A stretch of 64,000 bases of DNA from Betaproteobacteria bacterium (GTDB lineage: Bacteria; Pseudomonadota; Gammaproteobacteria; Burkholderiales; Usitatibacteraceae), in the NCBI GenBank assembly GCA_016720925.1, contig JADKJR010000014.1, positions 1-64,000 on the forward strand. The letters run 5' to 3'. Below, piece by piece: positions 49,218 through 58,600 of the stretch. The notes beneath the pieces are model-generated. The model was given only the letters and a program-made list of their open reading frames with translations, was not told the origin of the DNA and did no database searches. The first letter of the stretch is position 1. Each line of letters begins with the position of its first letter. The translations under genes and the position numbers were made by a program.

Positions 49218-49601
49218 TTAGCCCGCCTTGACACTCGCCTCATACGCCGCCGCATCCATCAAGCCCGCTATCGTCGCACCCGCGGCCGGCTTCACCTTGA
49301 ATATCCAGGCACCATAAGGATCACCATTGATTTTTTCCGGATTGGTATCCAGCTCGGCATTGAAAGCCGTGATTTCGCCATCCACCGGCATGTACACATC
49401 GCTGGCCGCTTTGACACTTTCGACCACGCCCGCAGTTTCACCCTTGCTGAGCAGCTCGCCTACCTTCACGTCGCCGCAAAACACCATGTCGCCAAGCATG
49501 TCCTGCGCGACGTCGCTGATGCCCACCGTCAACGTGCCATCCGCTTCAGTGCGGACCCACTCGTGGCTTTCGGCGTATTTGAGATCGGTGGGGAAATTCA
49601 T
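49218..49601 (-). CDS. gcvH: Glycine cleavage system H-protein
   Basis: 127 residues. The ATG is preceded by AAGGAGAACCAAC, a strong ribosome-binding site. It has the H-protein fold and the lipoylation motif VVESVKAASDVY, with Lys64 at the same position as in other GcvH proteins. It carries the aminomethyl intermediate between GcvP and GcvT. It lies between gcvT (39-nt gap) and gcvP (121-nt gap containing the hairpin). Confidence 0.97.
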   Translation of the reverse strand: MNFPTDLKYAESHEWVRTEADGTLTVGISDVAQDMLGDMVFCGDVKVGELLSKGETAGVVESVKAASDVYMPVDGEITAFNAELDTNPEKINGDPYGAWIFKVKPAAGATIAGLMDAAAYEASVKAG

Positions 49602-49640
49602 GTTGGTTCTCCTTGGATGGAAAGTGAAATGGCGAAGTAA

Positions 49641-50717
49641 TCAGACGAGCGCTTTTCCGTTACGAACAAATGATGGCTTGGTGACGAGGGCATCGACCAG
49701 CTTGCCGCGAATGTCGATCTGCACCTTGTCGCCAGGCACAACGGCCATCGGCACGCGCGCGAGTGCGATGGAAAACCCGAGCGTGGGCGAGAAAGTGCCG
49801 CTGGTGGTTTGACCGTCACCATGTGCCGTCAGCACTTTCATGTGGCTGCGCATCACACCACGATCGAGCAGCTTCAGGCCGACAAACGCCTTGCTTTGCC
49901 CTTTGGCTTCCAGCGCGGCCCGGCCAATAAAATCGCGGTCGGTTTTGAGATCGACCGTCCAGCCCATGCCGGCATCGAGCGGATTTACCGTTTCGTCCAT
50001 GTCGTTGCCGTAAAGATTCATGCCGGCTTCCAGCCGCAATGTGTCGCGCGCGCCAAGGCCACATTCCGCCACCCCGGCCGACTTGAGATCGGCCCAAAGC
50101 GCCGGCGCGTCCGCGGCCGGCAACGTAATCTCAAAACCGTCCTCACCGGTATAGCCGGTGCGAGCGAGGAACACGTCACCAATCTCCGCTCCGAAAAATA
50201 CGTTGAGTGCTTCTCCAACCGCGCGCCATGAGGGCCGCACGGCCATTACTTTTTCGCGCGCGTTCGGCCCTTGCACCGCGATCATCGCCAGTTCCCGGCG
50301 CGGCGTGATATCCATATCGTAGGTTTGGGCGATGCGGTTCATGTGGGCGAGATCTTTCACCGACGTCGAGGCATTCACCACCACGCGATAATTGTCGCCG
50401 CCCCGCCAATAGACGATGAGGTCATCGATGACGCCGCCCGCCGAATTGAGCATCGCCGAGTAAAGCGCCTTGCCCGGCGTGGTGAGCTTGGCAACGTCGT
50501 TGGCGATCAACCGGCGAAAGAAAGACTTGGGCACGGCGCCCGACACATCGACCGCGCACATATGCGAGACGTCGAACATGCCCGCATCCTTGCGAACGGC
50601 GTGGTGTTCATTGAGTTGCGAGCCATAGTGCAGCGGCATTTCCCAGCCCCCGAAGTCGACCATCTTTGCGCCGCCGGCGACGTGGGATTCAAACAGGGGG
50701 GTGCGTTGTAGGGACAT
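49641..50717 (-). CDS. gcvT: Glycine cleavage system aminomethyltransferase, T-protein
   Basis: 358 residues from ATG 50717 (MSLQRTPLFESHVAGGAKMVDFGGW), the canonical T-protein start. The longer frame to 50816 runs into the riboswitch. It transfers the methylene group from the H-protein to tetrahydrofolate and releases ammonia. Motifs VDFGGWEMPLHYG, FDVSHM, GYTGEDGFEI and the C-terminal beta-barrel are present. It is the first gene of the operon, controlled by the tandem glycine riboswitch just upstream. Confidence 0.97.
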   Translation of the reverse strand: MSLQRTPLFESHVAGGAKMVDFGGWEMPLHYGSQLNEHHAVRKDAGMFDVSHMCAVDVSGAVPKSFFRRLIANDVAKLTTPGKALYSAMLNSAGGVIDDLIVYWRGGDNYRVVVNASTSVKDLAHMNRIAQTYDMDITPRRELAMIAVQGPNAREKVMAVRPSWRAVGEALNVFFGAEIGDVFLARTGYTGEDGFEITLPAADAPALWADLKSAGVAECGLGARDTLRLEAGMNLYGNDMDETVNPLDAGMGWTVDLKTDRDFIGRAALEAKGQSKAFVGLKLLDRGVMRSHMKVLTAHGDGQTTSGTFSPTLGFSIALARVPMAVVPGDKVQIDIRGKLVDALVTKPSFVRNGKALV

Positions 50718-50782
50718 GTGATCTCTCGGAGCATTAGGGACGGGGACGCGAAACACGTCATGACTTTTCAGTATGACATGCC

Positions 50783-50978
50783 TGCCCCTCTGTCCTTTTG
50801 CCTGAGAGTTGAGCAACCGTCAAAAACGACGTGGCTGCGTGCCCCTTCGGCGCTTGCCGGGCATCAAGCCTGCAAGTCTCTCCAGAGTGCCGCGTGACTT
50901 TTCGTGGTTCTTTCGCCTGAGCGATTATGGGCAATGCGCCTTCGGCGGCTCCTGATGTGACCGGAGCTCTCTCCCACG
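50783..50978 (-). ncRNA. Tandem glycine riboswitch upstream of gcvT
   Basis: On the minus strand, two consecutive aptamers can be read. The first runs from GTGGGAGAGAGCTCCGG through GCCGCCGAAGGCGC to GCTCAGGCGAAAG. The second runs from CACTCTGGAGAGAC through AGCGCCGAAGGGGC to AACTCTCAGGCAAAAGGACAG. These are the hallmark segments of the glycine riboswitch, which normally turns gcv expression on when glycine is high. The region ends about 65 nt before gcvT. Confidence 0.95.
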
Positions 50979-51059
50979 AAATAATCGGCACGCGAATTGT
51001 AGCGGAAAATGACCAGTACCAATTGGTCACGACAACACAATGCTCCTGCACAACCGACA

Positions 51060-51125
51060 AACTCAAGCATTGGCGCGGGTTTCAGACCATAAAGTGCCGA
51101 AAATGCCCGTCAGTGCTTGTGTTTT
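51060..51125. repeat. Dispersed palindromic repeat P1, copy 7
   Basis: AAGCATTGGCGCGGG on the left and CCCGTCAGTGCTTGTG on the right, in the divergent gap between the gcv riboswitch and the copper genes. Confidence 0.7.
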
Positions 51126-51187
51126 AATCCATGGATGGCGGAACAATTTCCCGGCTGTCCGGCACCTTTTCGCGCTAAGCTTGTCTC

Positions 51188-51592
51188 ATGTTGATGAATT
51201 CTCTGCGCAAGCTGACCTTGGTCTGGATGATTGCGTGGCTTCCGTTTTCCGGAGCCATCGCGGCGGTCATGCCAATTTCCGGTATGCCGGGCGGCGCGGT
51301 CGCATCCTTGCACGCCGAAATGGCCACAGACGCAGATTCAGTGGATGCGTCGGTGACCGGTGGCATTTCATCGTTACCGTGCCACAATACCGCGGCCATA
51401 TCAGACACCAATCCATCAGGCCTTTGTGAGCATTGTTTACTATGCCATTTGGCGGTCTCGCTGATGTTGCCGAGCATCCAGAATTTGCCGGGCCTTACGC
51501 CCTCGAACAGCTTCGAGTTGGCGACGCCGTCGCCGCACACCTCGTTCTTCCCTGAACCGGCCTCACCGCCGCCGCGAACACTCCATTCCTGA
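51188..51592 (+). CDS. Small exported Cys/His-rich protein (DUF2946-like)
   Basis: 134 residues. A signal-like segment (LTLVWMIAWLPFSGAIAA) is followed by a Ser/Ala-rich region and a cysteine/histidine cluster (LPCHNT, GLCEHCLLCHLAV), then a Pro-rich tail. DUF2946-like proteins with this Cys-His pattern are frequent in copper operons. The placement, about 95 bp before a cupredoxin, agrees with metal binding. The function is not established. Confidence 0.65.
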   Translation: MLMNSLRKLTLVWMIAWLPFSGAIAAVMPISGMPGGAVASLHAEMATDADSVDASVTGGISSLPCHNTAAISDTNPSGLCEHCLLCHLAVSLMLPSIQNLPGLTPSNSFELATPSPHTSFFPEPASPPPRTLHS

Positions 51593-51687
51593 GTTGCCGG
51601 AAGAGTACGTCCATCCTGGACGCCGGACGCATGCATCGCGTCCGCGCTGCGCCTGCCTATATTGCGCGCATCACGAATAGAGGGAAC

Positions 51688-52185
51688 ATGAAGCGAACCA
51701 CATTTATCACATTGCTGGCCGTATTGCTGCCGGCGTTGAGTACTTCCGCCTTCGCGCACGGGGATGAGCATGGCAAGAACAAAGCTGCCGCCGTGACGAA
51801 AGAACAGAAACCCTGGGGCATTGCCGGTGACGCAAAGGCAGTCAAACGCACCATCAATATTGCCATGACCGACAACATGCGTTTTGTGCCGGACAAGATT
51901 ATCGTCACGCGAGGGGAAACGATAAAGCTTGCGCTCAGGAACGAAGGCAAAATGCTGCACGAGATGGTCATCGGCACCAAAGTAGTCCTCGATGAGCACG
52001 CGGCGCTCATGTTGAGATTTCCGGACATGGAGCACGACGAGCCTTACATGGTGCACGTGCCGGCAGGCAAGGCTGGCGAGATCATCTGGACATTCAATCG
52101 CACCGGCGAATTTGATTTCGCCTGCCTGATTCCCGGACACTATCAAGCCGGGATGATCGGCAGGATATCGGTGATGGCCAAATAA
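51688..52185 (+). CDS. Exported cupredoxin-family protein
   Basis: 165 residues; the ATG at 51688 follows AGAGGGAAC. Signal peptide residues 1-24 (ALSTSAFA) precede a His/Asp-rich start of the mature chain (HGDEHGK). The cupredoxin fold carries the full type-1 copper set: His91 (KMLHEMVIG), Cys146, His151 and Met156 (FACLIPGHYQAGM). It is a periplasmic mononuclear copper protein, probably for copper tolerance or electron transfer, and is followed by CusF-like and other copper genes. Confidence 0.88.
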   Translation: MKRTTFITLLAVLLPALSTSAFAHGDEHGKNKAAAVTKEQKPWGIAGDAKAVKRTINIAMTDNMRFVPDKIIVTRGETIKLALRNEGKMLHEMVIGTKVVLDEHAALMLRFPDMEHDEPYMVHVPAGKAGEIIWTFNRTGEFDFACLIPGHYQAGMIGRISVMAK

Positions 52186-52222
52186 TCCATTTACCACTAT
52201 CTGGAATTTGCGGGAGGCCCCA

Positions 52223-52390
52223 ATGCCATATCTGTTTCTGCTGATCGCCTTTTGGCCGCTGGTGTGTTGCGAAGAATGCGATTTCACTGTCGTATGCGTG
52301 ACGGCCTCAATCGGCGCCGCGATTGCGCTATATGCAATCGCTTCGATTGTTCGCGAGCTTCGGTTGCTTGAAAAACACCGGCCATATTAG
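52223..52390 (+). CDS. Small membrane protein in the copper cluster
   Basis: 55 residues; the ATG at 52223 has GGGAGG upstream. A hydrophobic N-terminus with a CCEEC motif (LLIAFWPLVCCEECDF) and a second hydrophobic stretch (VCVTASIGAAIALYAIASIV) suggest two membrane segments with nearby cysteines. Position between cupredoxin and CusF-like genes hints at metal handling. No family was recognised. Confidence 0.55.
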   Translation: MPYLFLLIAFWPLVCCEECDFTVVCVTASIGAAIALYAIASIVRELRLLEKHRPY

Positions 52391-52434
52391 GCCTGTACAA
52401 AAACTCGTTCCACCTTTTATCCCAGGAGAAATCA

Positions 52435-52794
52435 ATGAAACCCATCAGTTTGTTAACCGCAGCCGTCGCCCTGCTTTCGCCACTTTTACTGGCGTCCGCA
52501 TGGGCAGCGGGCGAGCATGACAAGCAACTCGCAAGCGAGCCCCCGGCAAGCAGGATGGCCAGCAACACCACCACCATGACCGATGGCGAAGTGCGCAAAG
52601 TCGACAAGGAGGCAAAGAAGGTCACGCTCAAGCACGGCGCAATCAGAAACCTGGACATGCCCGCGATGACCATGGTGTTTCTGGTCAAGGATCCCGCGTT
52701 GCTTGGCAAAATAAAGGCCGGTGACAAGGTCAAGTTCCAAGCGGAGAACATCAGCGGTGGTATCGCCATTACCGCTATCGAGGTGACCAAATGA
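52435..52794 (+). CDS. CusF-like periplasmic copper-binding protein
   Basis: 119 residues with AGGAGA upstream. The signal peptide (SLLTAAVALLSPLLLASAWA) is followed by the CusF/CopK-like OB fold: GEVRKVDKEAKKVTLKHG, LDMPAMTMVF, IKAGDKVKF. Potential Cu(I) ligands are His67, Met78 and Met80. The Trp that caps copper in E. coli CusF is replaced by the DMPAMTM form common in beta-proteobacteria. It would carry Cu(I) to a Cus efflux pump such as the CusA encoded at the right edge. Its stop overlaps the next start by ATGA. Confidence 0.9.
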   Translation: MKPISLLTAAVALLSPLLLASAWAAGEHDKQLASEPPASRMASNTTTMTDGEVRKVDKEAKKVTLKHGAIRNLDMPAMTMVFLVKDPALLGKIKAGDKVKFQAENISGGIAITAIEVTK

Positions 52795-53168
52795 AAGCGG
52801 CATCATTGCTACTAATACTTGCGCTTTCGGCCTCTGCACACGCTGAACTTGTCGATTTGAAATGGGAGGGCGGCACCTTCTCGCATAAGTCCAGTGTCGG
52901 ACCGAAAAAGTTCCTCGAGGTGTGCGGCAAGCTCAAGTCAGATGACGCCGTCGCGTGGCAGTTCAAAGGCAGCGCACCCAGCGATTTCAACATCCACTAT
53001 CACGTTGGCAAGGACGTCAGCTATCCTGAAAATCGCAAGGAAGTTGCGAGCGCCGACGGCACGCTTTCCGTCCCCGCGGATCAGGATTACTGCTGGATGT
53101 GGAGCAATCGCTCGTCGCAACCGATCGACATTGATGTCAACCTCAAGCAGGCAAACAACGGCAAATGA
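52791..53168 (+). CDS. Exported protein of unknown function in the copper cluster
   Basis: 125 residues, translationally coupled to the CusF-like gene (ATGA overlap) and preceded by GAGGTGA. A signal peptide (SLLLILALSASAHA) precedes a compact beta-rich domain containing FLEVCGKLKSDDAVAWQFKG, FNIHYHVGKDVSYPE and DYCWMWSNRS. The two cysteines, about 55 residues apart, may form a disulfide, and the HYH motif could bind metal. The layout is GOLD/emp24-like. A truncated multicopper oxidase follows. Confidence 0.65.
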   Translation: MKAASLLLILALSASAHAELVDLKWEGGTFSHKSSVGPKKFLEVCGKLKSDDAVAWQFKGSAPSDFNIHYHVGKDVSYPENRKEVASADGTLSVPADQDYCWMWSNRSSQPIDIDVNLKQANNGK

Positions 53169-53193
53169 GTCGCCCCGGCACTTCCCGCGGATC

Positions 53194-53481
53194 GATTTTG
53201 TGGCCCGTCGACGCGACCTTGAGCGCTGGCAGTTCATCAGCCGTGGCATGGAACCGCACCCCATGCACGTACACGGCACGCAGTTTCAAGTGGCCTCGCG
53301 CGACGGCGTCGAGGCCAAGCGTCTCGCGACCGATCTTGGCTGGAAAGATACCGTGCTCGTGCGTCCCTTTGAGTCGGTTGAGATTCTGCTGCGGTTCAGC
53401 GCCGCCGGCAACTATGTTCTCCATTGCCACAATCTGGAACACGAGGACGACGGCATGATGCTTAATTTCAATGTCACATAG
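53194..53481 (+). pseudogene. Multicopper oxidase C-terminal remnant
   Basis: About 95 residues match only the last cupredoxin domain of a CueO-type oxidase: HPMHVHGTQFQV and LHCHNLEHEDDGMM, which contain His, Cys and Met ligands of the type-1 and trinuclear copper sites. The remaining roughly 350 residues expected of such an enzyme are absent. The frame has no clear start codon, so this is a fragment left by a deletion in the copper cluster. Confidence 0.75.
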
Positions 53482-53555
53482 CGCGCGAATGAGCGCGCCG
53501 ATAGTTATGATGAGCCCACACCGTTTACGCAATTTTTCCTAGCAAGGTCACGCCA

Positions 53556-54437
53556 ATGCGACGCAGAGCATTCCTGGGCACGATCGGTTGCATACCGGCG
53601 CTTGCACTGTCGGCACCGACGGGCTCCGCCAATCCTGGCGCCGGGCGAAAACCCGCGAAAGCAAAGGCCGCCATTCCCGGCCAGCGGGTGGGCATTGCGT
53701 TTGGTGGCGGCTCCATTCACGGCATCGCGCATGTGGGCGTGCTGAAAGCGTTTGCCGAGAAGGGCCTGCCCTTTCATTTCATTGCCGGCACGAGCGTGGG
53801 CGCCATCGTCGGCGTGCTGGTCGCGGCAAAGTTGCCGTATGCCGAGATCGATGCGATCGCGCGTCGCATCGAATGGCCCGGCTTGTTGAGTCTGTCATGG
53901 TCCGGCAAGGGGCTGATGCAAAACGCCAAATTGCGAACAATGATTGATACTGCGCTGAGTGATCGACGAATTGAGCAATTATCACTCCCATTTGGCGCCG
54001 TCGCGACGGATGTTGCGACCGGCGAGCGCGTGGTCATTCGCAAGGGTTCCGCAGGCGCGGCGGTCGATGCATCATGCAGCATTCCGGTATTTTTTGAGCC
54101 CGTTAAAATTGACGGCCGCGCTCTGGTTGATGGCGGCCTAACCGAACCGGTTCCGGTCATCGCGGTACGCGAAATGGGCGCGAATATTGTCATCGGCGTG
54201 GATGTTGCCTTTCGACCGGGCGAAGATCAGTTTCACGGCTTGACTGGTGTCGCATTCCAGACGATGCACATCATGGCGAATGCATTGATCAACGAGCAGA
54301 TACCGCGGGCCGATGTCGCGATACGCATGAACCTGCACCAGTTCATCGGCAAGGACAATTCTCACGACCAACTGATTGCAGCCGGATATGCCGCGGCGAT
54401 GCGTGCGTGGCCGAAGATTGCGTCGATGATGTCATGA
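53556..54437 (+). CDS. Patatin-like phospholipase
   Basis: 293 residues with AAGG upstream. The N-terminus (MRRRAFLGTIGCIPALAL) fits a twin-arginine-type export signal. The patatin fold shows GGGSIHGIAHVGVL (oxyanion loop), Ser80 in GTSVG and Asp192 in DGG, the catalytic dyad. It would hydrolyse phospholipids or lipoproteins in the periplasm or outer membrane. It overlaps the methyltransferase start by ATGA. Confidence 0.88.
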   Translation: MRRRAFLGTIGCIPALALSAPTGSANPGAGRKPAKAKAAIPGQRVGIAFGGGSIHGIAHVGVLKAFAEKGLPFHFIAGTSVGAIVGVLVAAKLPYAEIDAIARRIEWPGLLSLSWSGKGLMQNAKLRTMIDTALSDRRIEQLSLPFGAVATDVATGERVVIRKGSAGAAVDASCSIPVFFEPVKIDGRALVDGGLTEPVPVIAVREMGANIVIGVDVAFRPGEDQFHGLTGVAFQTMHIMANALINEQIPRADVAIRMNLHQFIGKDNSHDQLIAAGYAAAMRAWPKIASMMS

Positions 54438-55045
54438 TGAATTCCGGCCACAGCGTTCATTTTTTTGACGAGCAGTTTCAGCGCCAAGCCATTGAGGGAA
54501 ACCTGGCGTTGAATCCCTTCGAGTTGCTGGCGCTACCCTATCTCCACGGGCGCGTGCTCGATTTCGGTTGCGGCATGGGTAATCTTGCCGTGGCTGCCGC
54601 CAAGCGTGGTTGTTCAGTGGTGGCGCTGGATGGAAGCAGCGCCGCAATTCACCACTTGCAGGACCGTGCGCGGCGGGAATCGCTCGACATCTTTGCCGCG
54701 CAAGCGGACCTGCGAAACTACGAAGTTACCGAAGAATTCGACATCATCGTATCCATCGGGCTGTTGATGTTTTTCGATTGCACAACAGCATTCAAGAGTC
54801 TCGCCAGCCTGCAGGCGCACGTACGAGAAGGCGGAGTCGCGGTCATCAATGTCCTGATCGAAGGCACTACGTATCTGGACATGTTTGGCCCAGACGCGCA
54901 TTGCCTGTTTTCACGTCATGAATTGGAACAGCGGTTTGCGCCCTGGGACATACTGCATTCCGGATTTCATGAATTTTCCGCACCCGACAATCAGCTGAAA
55001 TCGTTTGCCACGCTAATCGCGCGGAAACCGCCGCCCGAAACCTGA
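54434..55045 (+). CDS. Class I SAM-dependent methyltransferase (TehB-like)
   Basis: About 203 residues from ATG 54434, overlapping the patatin stop as ATGA; MM at 54434/54437 gives two equivalent starts. Motif I is VLDFGCGMGNLAVAAA and post-I is VVALDGSSAAI. FDIIVSIGLLMFFD and GGVAVINVLIEGTTY follow. It resembles TehB-type methyltransferases, whose substrate in other bacteria is tellurite, but the substrate here is unknown. Translational coupling links it to the patatin-like lipase. Confidence 0.83.
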   Translation: MMNSGHSVHFFDEQFQRQAIEGNLALNPFELLALPYLHGRVLDFGCGMGNLAVAAAKRGCSVVALDGSSAAIHHLQDRARRESLDIFAAQADLRNYEVTEEFDIIVSIGLLMFFDCTTAFKSLASLQAHVREGGVAVINVLIEGTTYLDMFGPDAHCLFSRHELEQRFAPWDILHSGFHEFSAPDNQLKSFATLIARKPPPET

Positions 55046-55078
55046 CTCGCCAAATCCGTCAATCGTCCAATCCTGCGC

Positions 55079-55429
55079 TCACAACAGCCGAATGCCAAAC
55101 GGCTCCAGCACCTTGCACAACACCGCAAACAACACAACGGTGATCACCGCGCATGCCGCCAGCGTCGGCCAGAAGCCAATCCGATTGAGCAGCATCGGAA
55201 ACACCAGAAACATCGGCAACGTCGGCAGCACGTACCAGAACGTGTAATAGGCATGGTTCGCAATTTTCTCGGCGGGTTGATCTTCAACGTACAACCAGAT
55301 GAGCGCGAGAAATGTCACCAGCGGCAACGCGGCGATGAATGCACCCAGACGGTCACTGCGCTTGGCGATTTCGGAGACGGCCACGACGATGGCGGAAGTA
55401 ATGAGATATTTGCTGATGAGCCAAGTCAT
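55079..55429 (-). CDS. DUF3147-like small membrane protein
   Basis: 116 residues with four hydrophobic helices (ISKYLITSAIVVAVSEI, LGAFIAALPLVTFLALIWLYV, FWYVLPTLPMFLVFPMLLNRI, LAACAVITVVLFAVLCKVLE). The length and layout fit the DUF3147 family. There is no known function, and it is convergent to the methyltransferase gene. Confidence 0.75.
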   Translation of the reverse strand: MTWLISKYLITSAIVVAVSEIAKRSDRLGAFIAALPLVTFLALIWLYVEDQPAEKIANHAYYTFWYVLPTLPMFLVFPMLLNRIGFWPTLAACAVITVVLFAVLCKVLEPFGIRLL

Positions 55430-55523
55430 GTGGGGTCCCGGTGGTCATTCAATATTTGCGTGACGCGGCAATCGGCTGCCGGCGCGCGTCGAGATTCTAT
55501 CAATATCGACAATCTGCCTCGCA

Positions 55524-55588
55524 GAACGCCATTCGGCGCGCCTTTCCGGGCATAAATGGCCGGAAGTCCGCTCCAGTGCTTGTGTTTT
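55524..55588. repeat. Dispersed palindromic repeat P1, copy 8
   Basis: CGCCATTCGGCGCGCC on the left and CCGCTCCAGTGCTTGTGTTTT on the right, between the DUF3147-like gene and HHK-9. Confidence 0.7.
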
Positions 55589-55651
55589 GCTTGTGGCAAT
55601 TGAATAAGTTGAAGGATTGTCCTTTTCCCTGTGAAGGACGGCCCTCACGGA

Positions 55652-58600
55652 TTACCGGACCGTTGGCTGGACGTCCGCAGGCGGGGCAATGTCAGGCGGT
55701 TGCAGGGCACCCGCAAGGGCGGTGAGGTCGCGGCCGATGGCGTCCATCTCGGGTCGAATATCGTCACCACGAATGTTCCCGCCCGGATTTGCACGCAGCC
55801 TGCTTTCGACGCTCGCCGCGACTGCCGCCAGGTGATCGGCCCCCAGAATGGCTCCCGTGCCCTTGAGCGTATGCGCGATGCGCAAGGCAGTGGCGTGATC
55901 GCCACTGGCCAGGCATTCGGCCATGCGTGCCATATCTTCAGCATGTGATTTCACAAAGCGGCCCAGCACATCCAGATAATCGTCGGCATTGCCGCGCAGT
56001 GCTGCCAGGCAATGCGCCACATTCATGCCCGGCAAACCGGCGACGCGCGCCAATGTGGCTGTAGTCGCCAATCCCTGTATGGGGTTTGCACGCGGCCCGG
56101 CATGCGCACGGTCGGGTACGTTATCCATCATGTTGTGCACATTCACCGCCACCACCGGCAGCCATTTCAGCAACGTGTCATAGAGTAAACGCGGCTCCAC
56201 GGGTTTGGCCACGAAGTCATTCATGCCGGCCGCTTCGCAAGCGCGGCGATCGTCGTCGAAGGCATTGGCCGTCATGGCGACAATCGGGATGGTCTCCCAA
56301 CCCGCCAGCGCACGGATCGCGTGCGTGGCTTCGAGTCCGTCCATGTTGGGCATTTGCATGTCCATGAGGATCAGGTCGTAGGGACGGACCTGCACCTGCT
56401 TCACCGCCTCGCGCCCATCTTCGGCCGTATCCACCGCCAGCCCGGCCCCGTGCAACAGCTCGACCGCCACTTCGCGGGCGATGGCATTGTCTTCCACCAG
56501 CAGCACGCGCGCGCCGGCGTGCTGCCGCCGCAACCGCGTCTCGGCGTCCAATGCATCCGTGACCGGCCCGGTCGGCATGCTCCCCCGGCCGTGCTGCAGG
56601 CGTGCGGTAAACCAGAAGGTGCTGCCCGCGCCCGGTGCGCTTTCCGCGCCAGCTTCACCACCCATCAGTTGCGCGAGGTGCCGGGTGATCGAGAGGCCAA
56701 GTCCGGTACCGCCATATTTGCGCGTTGTTGACTTGTCAGCTTGCTCGAAGGCCTGGAACAGCCGGGCAATTCCATCGGGCGCAATGCCGATTCCCGAGTC
56801 CGCGACCTCGAAGCGCACCAGTACATCGCCCCCGCTTTCTTCCACCAGCCGCGCGCGAAGCGCAATCGAACCTTTGTCAGTGAACTTGACGGCATTGCCG
56901 GCATAGTTGAGCAGCGCCTGCCGCACGCGCGTCACGTCGCCATGCAGCCATTCCGGCGTCTCGTCGCCATCGACCTCCACCTTGAGCCCCTTGTCCCCCG
57001 CCCCCTGGCCGATGATGGACGCTACGTAATCAAGGACGGCGGAAAGCTTGAAGTCGGTGCGCTCCAATTGCATCCGGCCGGCTTCGATCTTCGATAAATC
57101 GAGGATGTCGTTGATGAGCGATAACAGGTGCTGGCTGGCGCCGTTGATCTTGTCCAGCCGCTCGGCCTGTTCGGGTGTCGCGCCGGCATGCCGCAACAGA
57201 TACGTGAGGCCGATGATGGCGTTCATCGGCGTGCGGATTTCGTGGCTCATGTTGGCCAGGAACGCACTCTTCGCCAAATTGGCCGCCTCAGCCTGCTGGC
57301 GTGCCGTGGTGAGCTCCGCCGTGCGCTGTTCAACAAGTTCCTGCAAATGGTGCCGGTGGCGATCCAGTTCCATGCCGAAGCGTTTTTTCTCGGTGATGTC
57401 TTCCTTCACCGCCACATATTGGGTGATGGATCCGTCCGGTTGCCGCAGCGGCGCGATGATCGCGTGTTCAACATACTCGCTACCGTCCTTGCGGCGATTA
57501 TGGAATTCGCCCTTCCATGGCAGTCCCTGGGCCAGCGCGGTCCACATGGCGACATGCGTCACGTGCGGTGTCTTGCCCGATTGCAGGATGCGCGGATTCT
57601 GGCCGATGAGCTCTTCGCGACTGTACCCGGTCGACGCAAGGAAGGCCTCGTTCACGTATTCAATGCGGGCGTCGGCATCGGTGATGACAATGCACTCCGG
57701 ACTCTGTTCCACCGCCAACGAGAGCTTGCGTAACTGATCCTCCGTGGCCTTGCGATCCGTGATGTCACGCGCGGTCAATACCACTTGGGCCGTGTCAGGT
57801 GAAGGCATGCGTGAAAACGTCGCCTGGTACCAGATCAACTGCCGGTCTGGCACAAGCACACGAAATTCGATGGTCGCTGGTTCATTTGTCGCAAGGGTCG
57901 TCGCGATTGCCTCACTCGCATTTCGCCGGTCGGCAGGCTCCAGCCACGTCAGCCAATGGGAGCCCGTCACCTCCGCCAATGTGAGTCCGGACGGCACGCG
58001 ATTGATATAGGCGATGCGGCCCGTGTCGTCCAGCACGGCGATACTGTCGGTCACGGCGGCCATGATGGTGCGATGCCGGCTTTCGCTTTCCTTCAGCGCC
58101 GCCTCGGCCGCCTTACGCGCGCTATCGCGCGCGAAACTGTCCAGCGCGAAGCTGATGTTGGTCGCCATTTCAAGCAGTAGCTTGCGAATTTCTTCGTCGA
58201 AGGCATTCGCCTCGGCGCTGTAAAGATTAAACGCGCCGATGACCGTGCCATTGCGATGCAACGGCAGCGCCGCCGAAGATGCCCAGCCGGCGCGCGCGCC
58301 GCGCGCATGCCACGGTGCGGTACTTGCGTCATTGAGAAAATCCTGACACCAGACCGGCCGATCTTCGCGAATCGCCGTGCCCGTTGGACCGAGACCATGC
58401 GGCTCATCGGCGCCCACCGAAATCTGCACGCCATCCAGATAATCAATCTCTTCGCTATAAGCCGCCACCGGATTGACCCGCTCGCCCGCCCCGTCCATCA
58501 GACCAATCCACGCCATCTTCATGCCGCCAGACTGTACCGCAACGCGGCAGACTTGCAGGAATAGCGCCGTCTCGTTCTCGCAGCGCACGATCGCATCATT

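Noticed and set aside
51175..52287. 370-codon minus-strand open frame across the copper genes
   Set aside because: The plus strand here has signal peptides, copper ligands and ribosome-binding sites in three consecutive genes. The minus frame shows none of these.
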